Under the pieces are notes generated by a model that saw only the letters and a program-made list of their open reading frames with translations, was not told the origin of the DNA and searched no databases. The translations under genes and the position numbers were made by a program. From NCBI RefSeq assembly GCF_900188455.1, contig NZ_FZOL01000021.1, positions 62,001 through 126,000 on the forward strand: 64,000 bases of DNA, in the 5' to 3' direction. Positions 8,504 to 17,406 of the stretch are shown one piece after another (the stretch's first letter is position 1; each line of letters opens with the position of its first letter). The stretch is from Pseudomonas japonica. Lineage in GTDB: Bacteria > Pseudomonadota > Gammaproteobacteria > Pseudomonadales > Pseudomonadaceae.

Positions 8504-8737
8504 TCAGCGGCCGTTGCGCTGGTAGATGATCTTCTTGGTCCCGCCCTCACAGCTGCCCACGACCTGGTTCTGGTCGTGGACTTCGCTGTTGGGCACGATT
8601 TCCAGGGTATAGGAGGTCACCCCGCGCGCCTGGATCTTCGCTTCGATCTCGGCCTTCAATTCCTCGCAAGGCTTGGGTGCGGCGAACGCGTTGACCGCCA
8701 GCAGCGAAGCCAGGACAGCGATTGCACTACGGATCAT
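8504..8737 (-). CDS. DUF1161 periplasmic protein
   Basis: 77 aa. A signal peptide (about residues 1-19, cleaved after AFA) is followed by the DUF1161 core CEELKAEIEAKIQARGV and VGSCEGGTKKIIYQR, with two cysteines that could form a disulfide in the periplasm. Homologues are small exported proteins of unknown role, sometimes stress-induced. It is convergent with the lipoprotein gene, leaving no room for a terminator. Confidence 0.82.
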   Translation of the reverse strand: MIRSAIAVLASLLAVNAFAAPKPCEELKAEIEAKIQARGVTSYTLEIVPNSEVHDQNQVVGSCEGGTKKIIYQRNGR

Positions 8738-8819
8738 GAGCAGTTTCCTCGTGGCAAGAGAACGTCAGCCAACAGTCGTTGGACCACAGGAAGCATGCCA
8801 TGGTTCTGCCATCCAGCGA

Positions 8820-9245
8820 TCACGATTGCAGCGTGGCATCCAGGGTGATGTTCGCGTTGAGCACTTTCGAGACCGGACAACCGGCCTTGGCCTTGTTCGC
8901 CAGTTCCTGGAACTGCTGGTCGCTGGCGCCGGGGATCCTGGCCTGGAGAATCAGGTGTACCGCGGTGATGGCGAAGCCATCGGGCTGTTTGTCCAGCGTC
9001 ACCTCGGCCCGGGTATCGATGCTCTCGGCCTTGAAGCCGGCCTCGCCGAGAATCATCGACAGGGCCATGGAGAAGCAGCCCGCGTGGGCCGCGCCGATCA
9101 GTTCTTCCGGGTTGGTCCCGGGCGTGTCTTCGAAACGGGTGTTGAAACCATAAGGCGTCAGCCTGAGCGCGCCGCTTTCGGTGCTGATCTGGCCCTTGCC
9201 GTCCTTCAGACCGCCTTCCCAATGAGCCGATGCCGTCTTTTTCAT
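8820..9245 (-). CDS. osmC: OsmC-type organic hydroperoxide peroxidase
   Basis: 141 aa, the usual OsmC length. The two redox cysteines are Cys57 (AAHAGCFSMALS) and Cys123 (KAGCPVSK), which reduce organic hydroperoxides in a thiol-dependent way in the cytoplasm. The sequence follows OsmC (KKTASAHWEGGLKDGKG) rather than Ohr. Expression is commonly stationary-phase or osmotically induced in this family; no regulatory site was identified here. Confidence 0.93.
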   Translation of the reverse strand: MKKTASAHWEGGLKDGKGQISTESGALRLTPYGFNTRFEDTPGTNPEELIGAAHAGCFSMALSMILGEAGFKAESIDTRAEVTLDKQPDGFAITAVHLILQARIPGASDQQFQELANKAKAGCPVSKVLNANITLDATLQS

Positions 9246-9416
9246 GATGCCTCCGCGGATGGTCGGCGCGCGCCGCGCCGTTCCTGAATTCAGAGGTCGG
9301 TCATGCTGGCAAGTTCACAGCGTTTGCCAGCAGGGGCATTGATTCCTTGCCAAGTGCCCCCACAGAAGCAACAAAGGCTGCCCCTCCCGGCGGCTTCCGT
9401 TTGCCCTGGAGACTCC

Positions 9417-10421
9417 ATGAAGCGACTCGCGGACATCAAGATTTCCACCCTCGACCTGGTGCCGGTGCGCCAGGACGGCGGTCCGGCGCAGGCCCTGCGC
9501 AACTCCCTGGACCTGGCCCAGCACGTCGAACGCTTCGGCTACCACCGTTTCTGGGTAGCCGAACACCACAACATGGACGGCATCGCCAGCTCGGCCACGT
9601 CGGTGTTGCTGGCCTATCTGGCCGGTGGCACGTCGAGCATTCGCCTCGGCTCGGGCGGGGTGATGCTGCCCAACCATGCACCGCTGGTGATCGCCGAACA
9701 GTTCGGCACCCTCGCCAGCCTCTATCCGGGACGCATCGAGCTTGGCCTCGGGCGCGCCCCCGGCTCCGACCAGATGACCGCCCGCGCCCTGCGTCGCGAG
9801 CGTTCCGGCAGCGCCGACGACTTCCCCGAGGACGTCGCCGAACTGATGCGCTACCTCGGCCCGCGCACGCCTGAGCAAAAAGTGATCGCCGTGCCCGGGC
9901 ACGGCACCCAGGTGCCGATCTGGCTGCTCGGCTCCAGCCTGTTCAGTGCCCAGCTCGCCGGTCAGCTCGGCCTGCCCTATGCCTTCGCCTCGCACTTCGC
10001 GCCGCGCTTCATGCATGAGGCGATCCGGGTCTATCGCAATCACTTCAAGCCCTCGGCGGTGCTCGATCAGCCCTACGTGATGCTCGGCGTGCCGATGGTG
10101 GTAGCGGATACCGACGAGCAGGCGGAATACCTGGCGACCTCGGTGTACCAGCGCATTCTCGCCCTGATGCGCGGGCAGAGCCTGATGCAGAAGCCGCCGG
10201 TGGAGACCATGAATGGCCTGTGGCTGCCCCATGAGCGCGAGGCGGTGGGAGATTTCCTCGGCCTGGCGATGATCGGCAGCCCGTCGAAGGTCAAGGCCAA
10301 GCTGGAAGTGTTGCTGGAGCAGACCGGGGCGGATGAGCTGATCTTCACCTCGGACCTGTATGAGCATGCGGACCGGCTGCGGTCCTATGAGTTGATGGCA
10401 GAGACTGTCTTGAACAGCTGA
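9417..10421 (+). CDS. LLM-class flavin-dependent oxidoreductase
   Basis: 334 aa. It has the bacterial luciferase-like fold of the LLM single-component group, with the early motif FWVAEHHNM and the GRAPGSDQMTARAL region typical of YhbW-like proteins. It would use reduced FMN or F420; the substrate is unknown. The ATG at 9417 has GGAG five bases upstream, and the frame upstream of it lacks family similarity. It stands alone on the plus strand, followed by a REP pair. Confidence 0.87.
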   Translation: MKRLADIKISTLDLVPVRQDGGPAQALRNSLDLAQHVERFGYHRFWVAEHHNMDGIASSATSVLLAYLAGGTSSIRLGSGGVMLPNHAPLVIAEQFGTLASLYPGRIELGLGRAPGSDQMTARALRRERSGSADDFPEDVAELMRYLGPRTPEQKVIAVPGHGTQVPIWLLGSSLFSAQLAGQLGLPYAFASHFAPRFMHEAIRVYRNHFKPSAVLDQPYVMLGVPMVVADTDEQAEYLATSVYQRILALMRGQSLMQKPPVETMNGLWLPHEREAVGDFLGLAMIGSPSKVKAKLEVLLEQTGADELIFTSDLYEHADRLRSYELMAETVLNS

Positions 10422-10427
10422 GTGTCC

Positions 10428-10536
10428 GGGACCGCTGCGCGGTCCTTTCGCGGGCAAGCCACGCTCCTACAGGGGAAGATCGTGCCTTCCTCGTAGGAGC
10501 GTGGCTTGCCCGCGAAAGGGCCGCACAGCGGCCCCC
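10428..10536. repeat. REP pair (GTAGGAGCGTGGCTTGCC type)
   Basis: Inverted copies of CGCGGGCAAGCCACGCTCCTA and its complement are separated by about 22 bases, with outer arms GGACCGC and GGCCGC. It lies downstream of the LLM gene and of the convergent dodecin gene. Confidence 0.9.
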
Positions 10537-10584
10537 GAACTCACCCGCGCCTGTAGACGATTCCCTTGTTTCCGCCCGACTGTT

Positions 10585-10800
10585 TCAACTATTGGCGATG
10601 CGGAACCCGACCTTGAGGGTCACCTGAAAATGCGCCGCCTTGTTGTCGCGGATATGCCCGCGGGTATCCACCACTTCGAACCATTCCAGATGCTTGATGC
10701 TCTTGCCGGCTTCGGCCAGGGCATTGTTGATGGCGTCCTCGATACTGGTCGGGGACGAGCCGACAAGCTCGATCTTCTTGTAGGTGTGATGATCGGACAT
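10585..10800 (-). CDS. Dodecin (flavin-binding)
   Basis: 71 aa, exactly dodecin size. It has the family pattern YKKIELVGSSPTSIEDAINNALAEAGKSIKHLEWFEV and a C-terminal GFR. Bacterial dodecins form dodecameric shells that store or sequester FMN. AAGGAG before the ATG at 10800 decides the start; a longer frame has no such site. Functionally it fits beside a flavin-dependent oxidoreductase, though the two genes are convergent. Confidence 0.92.
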   Translation of the reverse strand: MSDHHTYKKIELVGSSPTSIEDAINNALAEAGKSIKHLEWFEVVDTRGHIRDNKAAHFQVTLKVGFRIANS

Positions 10801-10893
10801 CGCTGTTCTCCTTGAAGGTTTGCGCATTGAGCCTAGCAGCGCCGGGGCGTTTTACCTCTGAGGCCGCGGCGGCGAAGAACGTTCGATCGCACT

Positions 10894-10929
10894 GCACTTT
10901 CCAACGCACTTTCCAGTGCACTTTCCAGA
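10894..10929. repeat. Three tandem 12-bp units
   Basis: GCACTTTCCAAC, GCACTTTCCAGT and GCACTTTCCAGA follow each other without gap upstream of the DUF883 gene. The last begins 65 bp before the start codon, so the array may overlap its promoter. Confidence 0.75.
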
Positions 10930-10982
10930 CCGCGCGGAGTCGGAACCTACAGCACCTCACTCAACCCTGAAGGAGAGTCACC

Positions 10983-11309
10983 ATGGCCAATAGCTCGCTG
11001 CGCAAAGCCTCGCTGCAAAGCATGGAAGCGGAAATCGAAAGCCTGCTGAAATCCCTCGAAAGCCTGAAAGACGATGCCTCGGACGAGTCGCGCAAAACCC
11101 TCAAGGCCCTGCGCGGCAGCGCCGAGAACGCCCTGCGCCATTCCCGCGACCTGCTCGGCGATGCCTATACGGAGGTGAAGACCCGTACCCGCGAAACCGG
11201 CCTGGCCACCCGCGACTACGCCCAGCAACATCCCTGGACCACCGCCGGCGTGGCCATCGGCGCCCTCGGGCTGCTGGCCGCCTACCTGATGTGCAAGCGC
11301 GGCGACTGA
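10983..11309 (+). CDS. DUF883 (ElaB/YqjD-like) membrane-anchored protein
   Basis: 108 aa. A long charged helix (about residues 10-75, Glu/Lys/Arg-rich, coiled-coil-like) is followed by a C-terminal hydrophobic helix HPWTTAGVAIGALGLLAAY near residues 83-101, as in ElaB/YqjD. Those proteins anchor in the inner membrane and bind ribosomes in stationary phase in E. coli. GGAG precedes the ATG. Its last 28 bp overlap the 3' end of trpI tail to tail. Confidence 0.85.
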   Translation: MANSSLRKASLQSMEAEIESLLKSLESLKDDASDESRKTLKALRGSAENALRHSRDLLGDAYTEVKTRTRETGLATRDYAQQHPWTTAGVAIGALGLLAAYLMCKRGD

Positions 11310-12202
11310 TCGCCCTGCCGCGCCAGTTCCGCGCGCAACCACCCCGCCAAGCGCTCGGCGCGCCCATCCGCGGCGCGTCGTGGCACCCACAGCACCAGTG
11401 ACGCCTCGGTCGGGCTGAACCCCCATGGCGCGGCCAGGCGTCCGCCCTGCAGGTCATCGGCCACCAGCGGTTGCGGCGCGATGGCCACGCCCAACCCGGC
11501 CATCGCCGCCTCCAGCAAGTAATACAGGTGCTCGAACGCCTGTCCGTAGCGCAATGCCCCGGGCTCGATGCCGTGCTGACGGGCCCAGTCGGGCCAGGCC
11601 TGCGGCCGCGAGGTGGTGTGCAGCAGTGCTTCATCGAGCAGGGCGTTGGCCGGCGCCTGGCGCAGACGCTCGAAACCGGCGAAATGCGGGCTGAGCACCG
11701 GCCCCACGTATTCCCGCGCCAGGACATGCACCTCCATGTCCGCCGGCCAGGGCGGTTCGGCGAACACCAGCAGCGCGTCCAGCCCGGGCCGACGCGGATC
11801 GAGATCGCCTTCGCCGGCGGACAGGTGCAGGCGCAGATCCGGCAGATCGGCCTGCAAGCGTCCCAGACGCGGAATGAACCAGCGCGCCAGCAGGCTGCCC
11901 GAACAGCCGAGGACGAAGGGCGCATCGACTCCGCTCTGGCTCAGCTCGGCGCAGACCGCGCGCAGACGCTCGAAGGCCTCGCCGCTGACCTCGCGCAGGC
12001 GCAAGCCGGCATCTGTGAGTTTGAGGCCGCGCCCGTCCTTGACGAACAGGCTCACCCCGAGATGGCTTTCCAGCGCCTTCAACTGCCGGCTGACCGCCCC
12101 GTGGGTCACATGCAGTTGTTCGGCGGCTTGACTGACGCTGCCCAGGCGGGCAGTGACGTCGAAGGCCCGAAGGGCATTGAGCGGAGGCAGTTCCCTGGAC
12201 AT
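11282..12202 (-). CDS. trpI: LysR-type activator of trpBA
   Basis: 306 aa. The N-terminal winged helix-turn-helix (LNALRAFDVTARLGSVSQAAEQLHV near residues 8-32) and LysR effector domain are intact. Its position divergent from trpBA, with 110 bp between, is that of Pseudomonas TrpI, which activates tryptophan synthase expression in response to indoleglycerol phosphate. The protein is slightly longer at the C-terminus than the PAO1 version I recall, and that tail overlaps the DUF883 gene by 28 bp. Confidence 0.92.
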   Translation of the reverse strand: MSRELPPLNALRAFDVTARLGSVSQAAEQLHVTHGAVSRQLKALESHLGVSLFVKDGRGLKLTDAGLRLREVSGEAFERLRAVCAELSQSGVDAPFVLGCSGSLLARWFIPRLGRLQADLPDLRLHLSAGEGDLDPRRPGLDALLVFAEPPWPADMEVHVLAREYVGPVLSPHFAGFERLRQAPANALLDEALLHTTSRPQAWPDWARQHGIEPGALRYGQAFEHLYYLLEAAMAGLGVAIAPQPLVADDLQGGRLAAPWGFSPTEASLVLWVPRRAADGRAERLAGWLRAELARQGDQSPRLHIR

Positions 12203-12206
12203 GACG

Positions 12207-12223
12207 TGTGAGTTTTCCTGACA
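12207..12223 (+). promoter_or_regulatory. TrpI operator, strong site
   Basis: TGTGAG-TTTTC-CTGACA is an interrupted dyad containing the LysR T-N11-A pattern, beginning 5 bp upstream of the trpI start codon. I recall TGTGAG-N5-CTGACA as the TrpI site in Pseudomonas. It would serve both autoregulation of trpI and activation of trpBA. Confidence 0.7.
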
Positions 12224-12312
12224 GGTTGCGGCGATCTTATCGGTTTTCAGCCGAGGCTGTCGTGGTTAGAGTAGGACCATTGTCAGAACAATCCTTGTTC
12301 CCGGAGCGACCC

Positions 12313-13539
12313 ATGACCCAGACCAACCTCCGCAGCGGCCCCGACGCCAATGGCCTGTTCGGCGCCTTCGGCGGCCGCTACGTGGCCGAAACCCTGATGC
12401 CCCTGGTCCTCGACCTGGCCCGCGAATACGAAGCGGCCAAGGCCGACCCGGAATTCCTCGAACAGCTGGCCTACTTCCAGCGCGACTACATCGGCCGGCC
12501 GAACCCGCTGTACTTCGCCGAGCGCCTGACCGAGCACTGCGGCGGCGCGAAGATCTTCTTCAAACGTGAAGAGCTCAACCACACCGGCGCGCACAAGGTG
12601 AACAACTGCATCGGCCAGGTCCTGCTGGCCAAGCGCATGGGCAAGAAACGCCTGATCGCCGAAACCGGCGCCGGCATGCACGGCGTGGCCACCGCCACCG
12701 TCGCCGCGCGCTTCGGCCTGCCTTGCGTGATCTACATGGGCGCCACCGACATCGAGCGCCAGCAGGCCAACGTATTCCGCATGAAGCTGCTGGGCGCCGA
12801 GATCGTGCCGGTCACCGCCGGCACCGGCACCCTCAAGGACGCGATGAACGAAGCGCTGCGCGACTGGGTGACCAACGTCGACGACACCTTCTACCTGATC
12901 GGCACCGTGGCCGGCCCGCACCCGTACCCGGCGATGGTCCGCGACTTCCAGTCGATCATCGGCAAGGAAACCCGCGCCCAGTTGCACGAGAAGGAAGGCC
13001 GCCTGCCGGACAGCCTGATCGCCTGCGTCGGCGGCGGCTCCAACGCCATGGGCCTGTTCCATGACTTCCTCGACGACAGCAGCGTGCAGATCATCGGCGT
13101 CGAAGCCGGCGGCCACGGCGTCGACACCGACAAGCACGCCGCCAGCCTCAACGGCGGCGTCCCGGGCGTGCTGCACGGCAACCGCACCTACCTGCTGCAG
13201 GACGAAGACGGCCAGATCACCGACGCCCACTCGATCTCCGCCGGCCTCGACTACCCGGGCATCGGCCCCGAGCACGCCTGGTTGCACGAGATCAAGCGCG
13301 TCGAATACGTCAGCATCACCGACGACGAAGCCCTTGGCGCGTTCCACACCTGCTGCCGCCTGGAAGGCATCATCCCGGCCCTGGAAAGCTCCCACGCCCT
13401 GGCCGAAGCCATCAAGCGCGCACCGACCCTGCCCAAGGACCACCTGATGGTGATCTGCCTGTCCGGGCGCGGCGACAAAGACATGCAAACCGTAATGAGC
13501 CATATGGCCGCGACCGCAGAGCAGGAGAAGCAGGCATGA
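12313..13539 (+). CDS. trpB: Tryptophan synthase beta subunit
   Basis: 408 aa. It converts indole and serine to tryptophan with PLP; the PLP lysine is Lys95 in HTGAHKVN, and the phosphate loop GGGSNAMG is present. It works as an alpha2beta2 complex with TrpA. GGAG precedes the ATG at 12313; the longer frame to 12208 crosses the operator and is not used. Its 3' end overlaps trpA by 4 bp (ATGA). Regulated by the divergent trpI. Confidence 0.98.
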   Translation: MTQTNLRSGPDANGLFGAFGGRYVAETLMPLVLDLAREYEAAKADPEFLEQLAYFQRDYIGRPNPLYFAERLTEHCGGAKIFFKREELNHTGAHKVNNCIGQVLLAKRMGKKRLIAETGAGMHGVATATVAARFGLPCVIYMGATDIERQQANVFRMKLLGAEIVPVTAGTGTLKDAMNEALRDWVTNVDDTFYLIGTVAGPHPYPAMVRDFQSIIGKETRAQLHEKEGRLPDSLIACVGGGSNAMGLFHDFLDDSSVQIIGVEAGGHGVDTDKHAASLNGGVPGVLHGNRTYLLQDEDGQITDAHSISAGLDYPGIGPEHAWLHEIKRVEYVSITDDEALGAFHTCCRLEGIIPALESSHALAEAIKRAPTLPKDHLMVICLSGRGDKDMQTVMSHMAATAEQEKQA

Positions 13540-14348
13540 GCCGTCTCGAACAGCGTTTTTCCGAGCTGAAGCAGGAAGGGCGTGCCGCCCTGGTGACCTT
13601 CATCACCGCCGGCGACCCCGGCTACGACGCCTCGCTGAAGATCCTCAAAGGCTTGCCGGCGGCCGGTGCCGACGTGATCGAACTGGGCATGCCGTTCACC
13701 GACCCGATGGCCGACGGCGTGGCCATCCAGCTGGCGACCCTGCGCGCCCTGGATGCCGGGCAGACGCTGGCGAAGACGCTGCAGATGGTTCGCGAATTCC
13801 GTGTGGACAACCAGGCCACGCCGATCGTGCTGATGGGCTACTACAACCCGATCCATCGTTTCGGTGTGGAAAAGTTCGTCGCCGAGGCGAACCAGGCCGG
13901 TGTCGACGGCCTGATCATCGTCGACCTGCCGCCGGAGCACGACGCCGAGCTGGCGGCCCCGGCCCAGGCCGCGGGTATCGACTTCATCCGCCTGACCACC
14001 CCGACCACCGACGACGCCCGTCTGCCACGGGTGCTGGAGCGCAGTTCGGGGTTCGTCTACTACGTGTCGGTGGCCGGGGTGACCGGTGCCGGATCGGCGA
14101 CCACCGAGCACGTGAGCGAAGCCATTGCCCGCCTGCGCCGGCATACCGACCTGCCGGTCAGTGTCGGCTTCGGGATTCGCACGCCGGAGCAGGCCGCGGC
14201 GATCGCGCGGCTGGCGGAAGGTGTGGTGGTGGGGTCGGCGCTGGTGGACAAGATCGCCACCGCGGCGAGCCCGGAGCAGGCTGTGGATAACGTTCTGGCG
14301 CTGTGCTCGGCGCTGGCCGAGGGTGTGCGCGGCGCGCGCAAGGCCTGA
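13536..14348 (+). CDS. trpA: Tryptophan synthase alpha subunit
   Basis: 270 aa. A TIM barrel that cleaves indoleglycerol phosphate and channels indole to TrpB. The catalytic Glu lies in VIELGMPFTDPMADG and the Asp in IIVDLPPEH; the phosphate-binding GFGIRTPEQ is present. The start overlaps the trpB stop (ATGA), so the two are translationally coupled. A DnaA-box-like TGTGGATAA lies within the gene at 14282. Confidence 0.98.
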   Translation: MSRLEQRFSELKQEGRAALVTFITAGDPGYDASLKILKGLPAAGADVIELGMPFTDPMADGVAIQLATLRALDAGQTLAKTLQMVREFRVDNQATPIVLMGYYNPIHRFGVEKFVAEANQAGVDGLIIVDLPPEHDAELAAPAQAAGIDFIRLTTPTTDDARLPRVLERSSGFVYYVSVAGVTGAGSATTEHVSEAIARLRRHTDLPVSVGFGIRTPEQAAAIARLAEGVVVGSALVDKIATAASPEQAVDNVLALCSALAEGVRGARKA

Positions 14349-14356
14349 TGCCGAAT

Positions 14357-14475
14357 GGGGCCGCGTTGCGGCCCTTCGCGGTGGTTCGTCACACGGCAAG
14401 CCACGCTCCTACGGGTTGATCGCATCTTCTGCGTAGGAGCGTGGCTTGCCCGCGAAGGACCGCAACGCGGTCCCG
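14357..14475. repeat. REP pair with one insert-variant arm
   Basis: The right arm has the ordinary core (GTAGGAGCGTGGCTTGCCCGCGAAGG). The left arm carries extra bases GGTTCGTCACACGGC between CTTCGCGGT and AAGCCACGCTCCTAC. Flanked by GGCCGCGTTGCGGCC-like arms. It lies after trpA. Confidence 0.9.
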
Positions 14476-14479
14476 ATCC

Positions 14480-14809
14480 TCACTCGAAGATCGATAGATC
14501 CAGCGGCCGGATAGCCCCCATCCAGATCGCATGATCCCGGTGATCCGCCAGCTCATCCCCGGTCAGCGGATGCAGGAACACCACCAACCCCTTCCGATAC
14601 AACGCCAGCCACGGCAGCACCACCCCGATCAACTCCGGCCCGAAGGCCAGCTGGCAGCTCCAGTCCGGATGCGGCCCCACCGGCTTGCGGTGCATGCGCC
14701 CCATGGTCACCGGAAACAGCTTGGCCGTCTCCTCGCACAACGCCCGCGCCTGCTCGAACGTGCTCTCGTCGTAATACACATGGGCGTGATAGCCCTTGAT
14801 CCTTTCCAC
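14480..14809 (-). CDS. DOPA 4,5-dioxygenase family protein
   Basis: 109 aa, matching the small DOPA 4,5-dioxygenase-like family. Candidate iron ligands are the histidines in YHAHVYY, PVGPHPDWSCQ and VFLHPLTGD. Plant and fungal relatives cleave DOPA extradiol-wise; the bacterial substrate is uncertain. A GGAAAGG motif is just upstream of the ATG. It follows, on the same strand, the LysR gene of the choline-sulfate block at a 38-bp distance, so it may be cotranscribed, without an obvious functional link. Confidence 0.82.
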   Translation of the reverse strand: MERIKGYHAHVYYDESTFEQARALCEETAKLFPVTMGRMHRKPVGPHPDWSCQLAFGPELIGVVLPWLALYRKGLVVFLHPLTGDELADHRDHAIWMGAIRPLDLSIFE

Positions 14810-14847
14810 CCTCGACTCCTGAAATCGGCCACTCGCTGCGCCGCAGT

Positions 14848-15762
14848 CTATACGAGCTGCCCGGCCTGTTCTTCACCCAGCCATTCGACGAATCGTTCGA
14901 TCAGTACGTTGCGCCGCTTGCGCGGAGGACGTACTACGTAATATCCCTTGCTGGAACGAATTGATGCATCCAGGGGCCGGCACAGCAGGCCCTGATCGAG
15001 CAGGGCGTCGACCAGGTAGCGCCAGCCGATGGCCACGCCCTGGCCAGCGATCGCCGCCTGGATCAGCAAGGTGTAGTTGTCGAAACGCAGCGGCGCCGAG
15101 GCCTGCGGACTGGCCAGGCCCAGCTCGCGAAACACCCCGTTCCAGTCGAACCAGCGGCTCGCCGACTCGCCGCGCAGGTGCAGCAAGGGCAATTGCGTCA
15201 GGCTTTGCGGATCCAGCGGCAATGGCCGATCGCCCAGCAAACGCGGGCTACAGACCGGGAAAACCTCCTCATCGAACAGCCATTGCGCCTCGCCCTGACG
15301 AAAGCGTCCATCGCCGAACAGCACCGCCACATCGATATCCGGACGCAGCATGGCGTGGCTGCGCTCACTGGTGACAAGGCTCACATCGACAAGAGGATTG
15401 GCCTGGTGAAAACGCTGCAGGCGCGGCATCAGCCAGTACGCGGCGAAGGCGAAATCGGTGGCCACCCGCAGCACTTCATGCTGGCCACGCCCCGCCACCT
15501 GGGACACGCCATCGTCGAGCGCGAGCATGCCCAGGTGTACTTGCTCGTACAGCAGTACACCGGCCTCGGTCAGCTCGATACCGCGGTAGATACGGTCGAA
15601 CAGGCGCGCGCCGAGCTGTTCTTCGAGACGCTTGATCTGCTGGCTCACCGCCGGCTGGGTGGTCCCCAGCTCGACCGCCGCCGCCGTGAAGCTGTGATGC
15701 CGCGCCGCGGCCTCGAACACCCGCAACACGTCGAGGGACGTCCCGCCCAATGCTTCAAACAT
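14848..15762 (-). CDS. LysR-type regulator of choline-sulfate utilisation
   Basis: 304 aa. The N-terminal HTH (FEAAARHHSFTAAAVELGTTQPAVSQQIKRLE) and periplasmic-binding-like effector domain are intact. It is divergent from betC with about 115 bp between the starts, the arrangement of the choline-sulfate utilisation regulator in Pseudomonas. It most likely activates betC when choline-O-sulfate is present. The assignment to this role is from context. Confidence 0.85.
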   Translation of the reverse strand: MFEALGGTSLDVLRVFEAAARHHSFTAAAVELGTTQPAVSQQIKRLEEQLGARLFDRIYRGIELTEAGVLLYEQVHLGMLALDDGVSQVAGRGQHEVLRVATDFAFAAYWLMPRLQRFHQANPLVDVSLVTSERSHAMLRPDIDVAVLFGDGRFRQGEAQWLFDEEVFPVCSPRLLGDRPLPLDPQSLTQLPLLHLRGESASRWFDWNGVFRELGLASPQASAPLRFDNYTLLIQAAIAGQGVAIGWRYLVDALLDQGLLCRPLDASIRSSKGYYVVRPPRKRRNVLIERFVEWLGEEQAGQLV

Positions 15763-15876
15763 AAGCTCAGCTAATCCTAGTCATTGCCCGCCGTGGGCTT
15801 TACCCAATATGGCCGCAGGAACAGGCTTGTCCACAGCCGTATCCCATAATGCCTGACGATGGAATGCCGTGAGCCT

Positions 15877-17388
15877 ATGAAACGCAAGAACATCCTCTTC
15901 ATCATGGCCGACCAGATGGCCGCGCCCCTGCTGCCGATCCATGCGCCTTCGCCGATCCGCATGCCCAACCTGAGCCGCCTGGCCGCCGAGGCCGTGGTGT
16001 TCGATTCCGCCTACTGCAACAGCCCGCTGTGCGCACCGTCGCGTTTCACCCTGGTCAGCGGCCAGTTGCCGAGCCGGATCGGTGCCTACGACAACGCCGC
16101 CGATTTCCCCGCCGATATTCCGACTTATGCCCACTACCTGCGCCGCCTTGGCTATCGCACGGCGCTGTCGGGCAAGATGCACTTCTGCGGCCCGGACCAG
16201 TTGCATGGCTACGAGGAACGCCTGACCAGCGACATCTACCCGGCGGACTACGGCTGGGCGGTGAACTGGGACGCCCCGGACGAGCGCCCGAGCTGGTACC
16301 ACAACATGTCCTCGGTGCTGCAGGCGGGGCCCTGCGTGCGCACCAACCAGCTGGATTTCGACGAGGAGGTGGTGTTCAAGGCGCAGCAGTACCTGTACGA
16401 CCATGTCCGCGAGGGCGGCGAGCAGCCGTTCTGCCTCACCGTGTCCATGACCCACCCCCACGACCCGTACACCATTCCCAGGGCGTTCTGGGACCTCTAC
16501 CGCGACGACGAGATTCCCCTGCCACGGGTACCCTTCGCCCAGCACGAGCTGGACCCGCATTCGCAGCGCCTGCTCAAGGTCTACGACCTGTGGGACAAGC
16601 CGCTGCCTGTGGATAAAGTCCGCGATGCCCGCCGTGCCTACTTCGGCGCGTGCAGCTACATCGACGCCAATATCGGCAGGCTGCTGCAGACCCTCGAAGA
16701 CACCGGCCAGGCCGACGACACCCTGATCGTCTTCTCCGGCGACCACGGCGACATGCTTGGCGAGCGCGGGCTCTGGTACAAGATGCACTGGTTCGAGATG
16801 GCCGCCCGGGTGCCGCTGCTGATCCATGCGCCGGGGCAGTTCAGCGCGAAACGGGTGAGGGCGTCGGTATCCACCTGCGACCTGCTGCCGACCCTGGTCG
16901 AGCTGGCCGGCGGCAGCGTCGAGGCCGATCTGCCGCTGGATGGGCGCTCGCTGCTCGGCCATCTGAACGGGGAGGGCGGGCACGACGAGGTGATCGGCGA
17001 GTACATGGCCGAAGGCACTATCGGTCCGCTGATGATGATTCGCCGTGGCCCGTACAAGTTCATCTACAGCGAGGACGATCCCTGCCTGCTCTTCGACGTC
17101 GAGGCCGATCCGCAGGAGCTCGACAACCTCGCCGTCCGTCCACAGCACGCCGACCTGGTCGCGGCCCTGCTCGCGGAGTGCCGTCAGCGCTGGAACATCC
17201 CGCGGTTGCGTGAGCAGGTGCTTGCCAGCCAGCGCCGCCGCCGCCTGGTCGCCGCCGCCCTGGCCACCGGCAAGCTGAAGAGCTGGGACCACCAGCCGCT
17301 GGTCGATGCCAGTCAGCAGTACATGCGCAACCACATCGATCTCGACGACCTGGAGCGCAAGGCGCGTTATCCACAACCTGCCCGTTGA
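15877..17388 (+). CDS. betC: Choline-sulfatase
   Basis: 503 aa. A type I sulfatase that hydrolyses choline-O-sulfate to choline and sulfate. The formylglycine motif C-A-P-S-R begins at Cys52, and metal-binding IMADQM and FSGDHGDMLGE are present. I chose the ATG at 15877 (MKRKNILFIMADQ), since the upstream GTG adds no family sequence. No signal peptide, so it acts in the cytoplasm. It is followed after 18 bp by the choline-binding protein gene, consistent with an operon. Confidence 0.96.
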   Translation: MKRKNILFIMADQMAAPLLPIHAPSPIRMPNLSRLAAEAVVFDSAYCNSPLCAPSRFTLVSGQLPSRIGAYDNAADFPADIPTYAHYLRRLGYRTALSGKMHFCGPDQLHGYEERLTSDIYPADYGWAVNWDAPDERPSWYHNMSSVLQAGPCVRTNQLDFDEEVVFKAQQYLYDHVREGGEQPFCLTVSMTHPHDPYTIPRAFWDLYRDDEIPLPRVPFAQHELDPHSQRLLKVYDLWDKPLPVDKVRDARRAYFGACSYIDANIGRLLQTLEDTGQADDTLIVFSGDHGDMLGERGLWYKMHWFEMAARVPLLIHAPGQFSAKRVRASVSTCDLLPTLVELAGGSVEADLPLDGRSLLGHLNGEGGHDEVIGEYMAEGTIGPLMMIRRGPYKFIYSEDDPCLLFDVEADPQELDNLAVRPQHADLVAALLAECRQRWNIPRLREQVLASQRRRRLVAAALATGKLKSWDHQPLVDASQQYMRNHIDLDDLERKARYPQPAR

Positions 17389-17406
17389 TCATCCGAGGAA
17401 CGCAGC

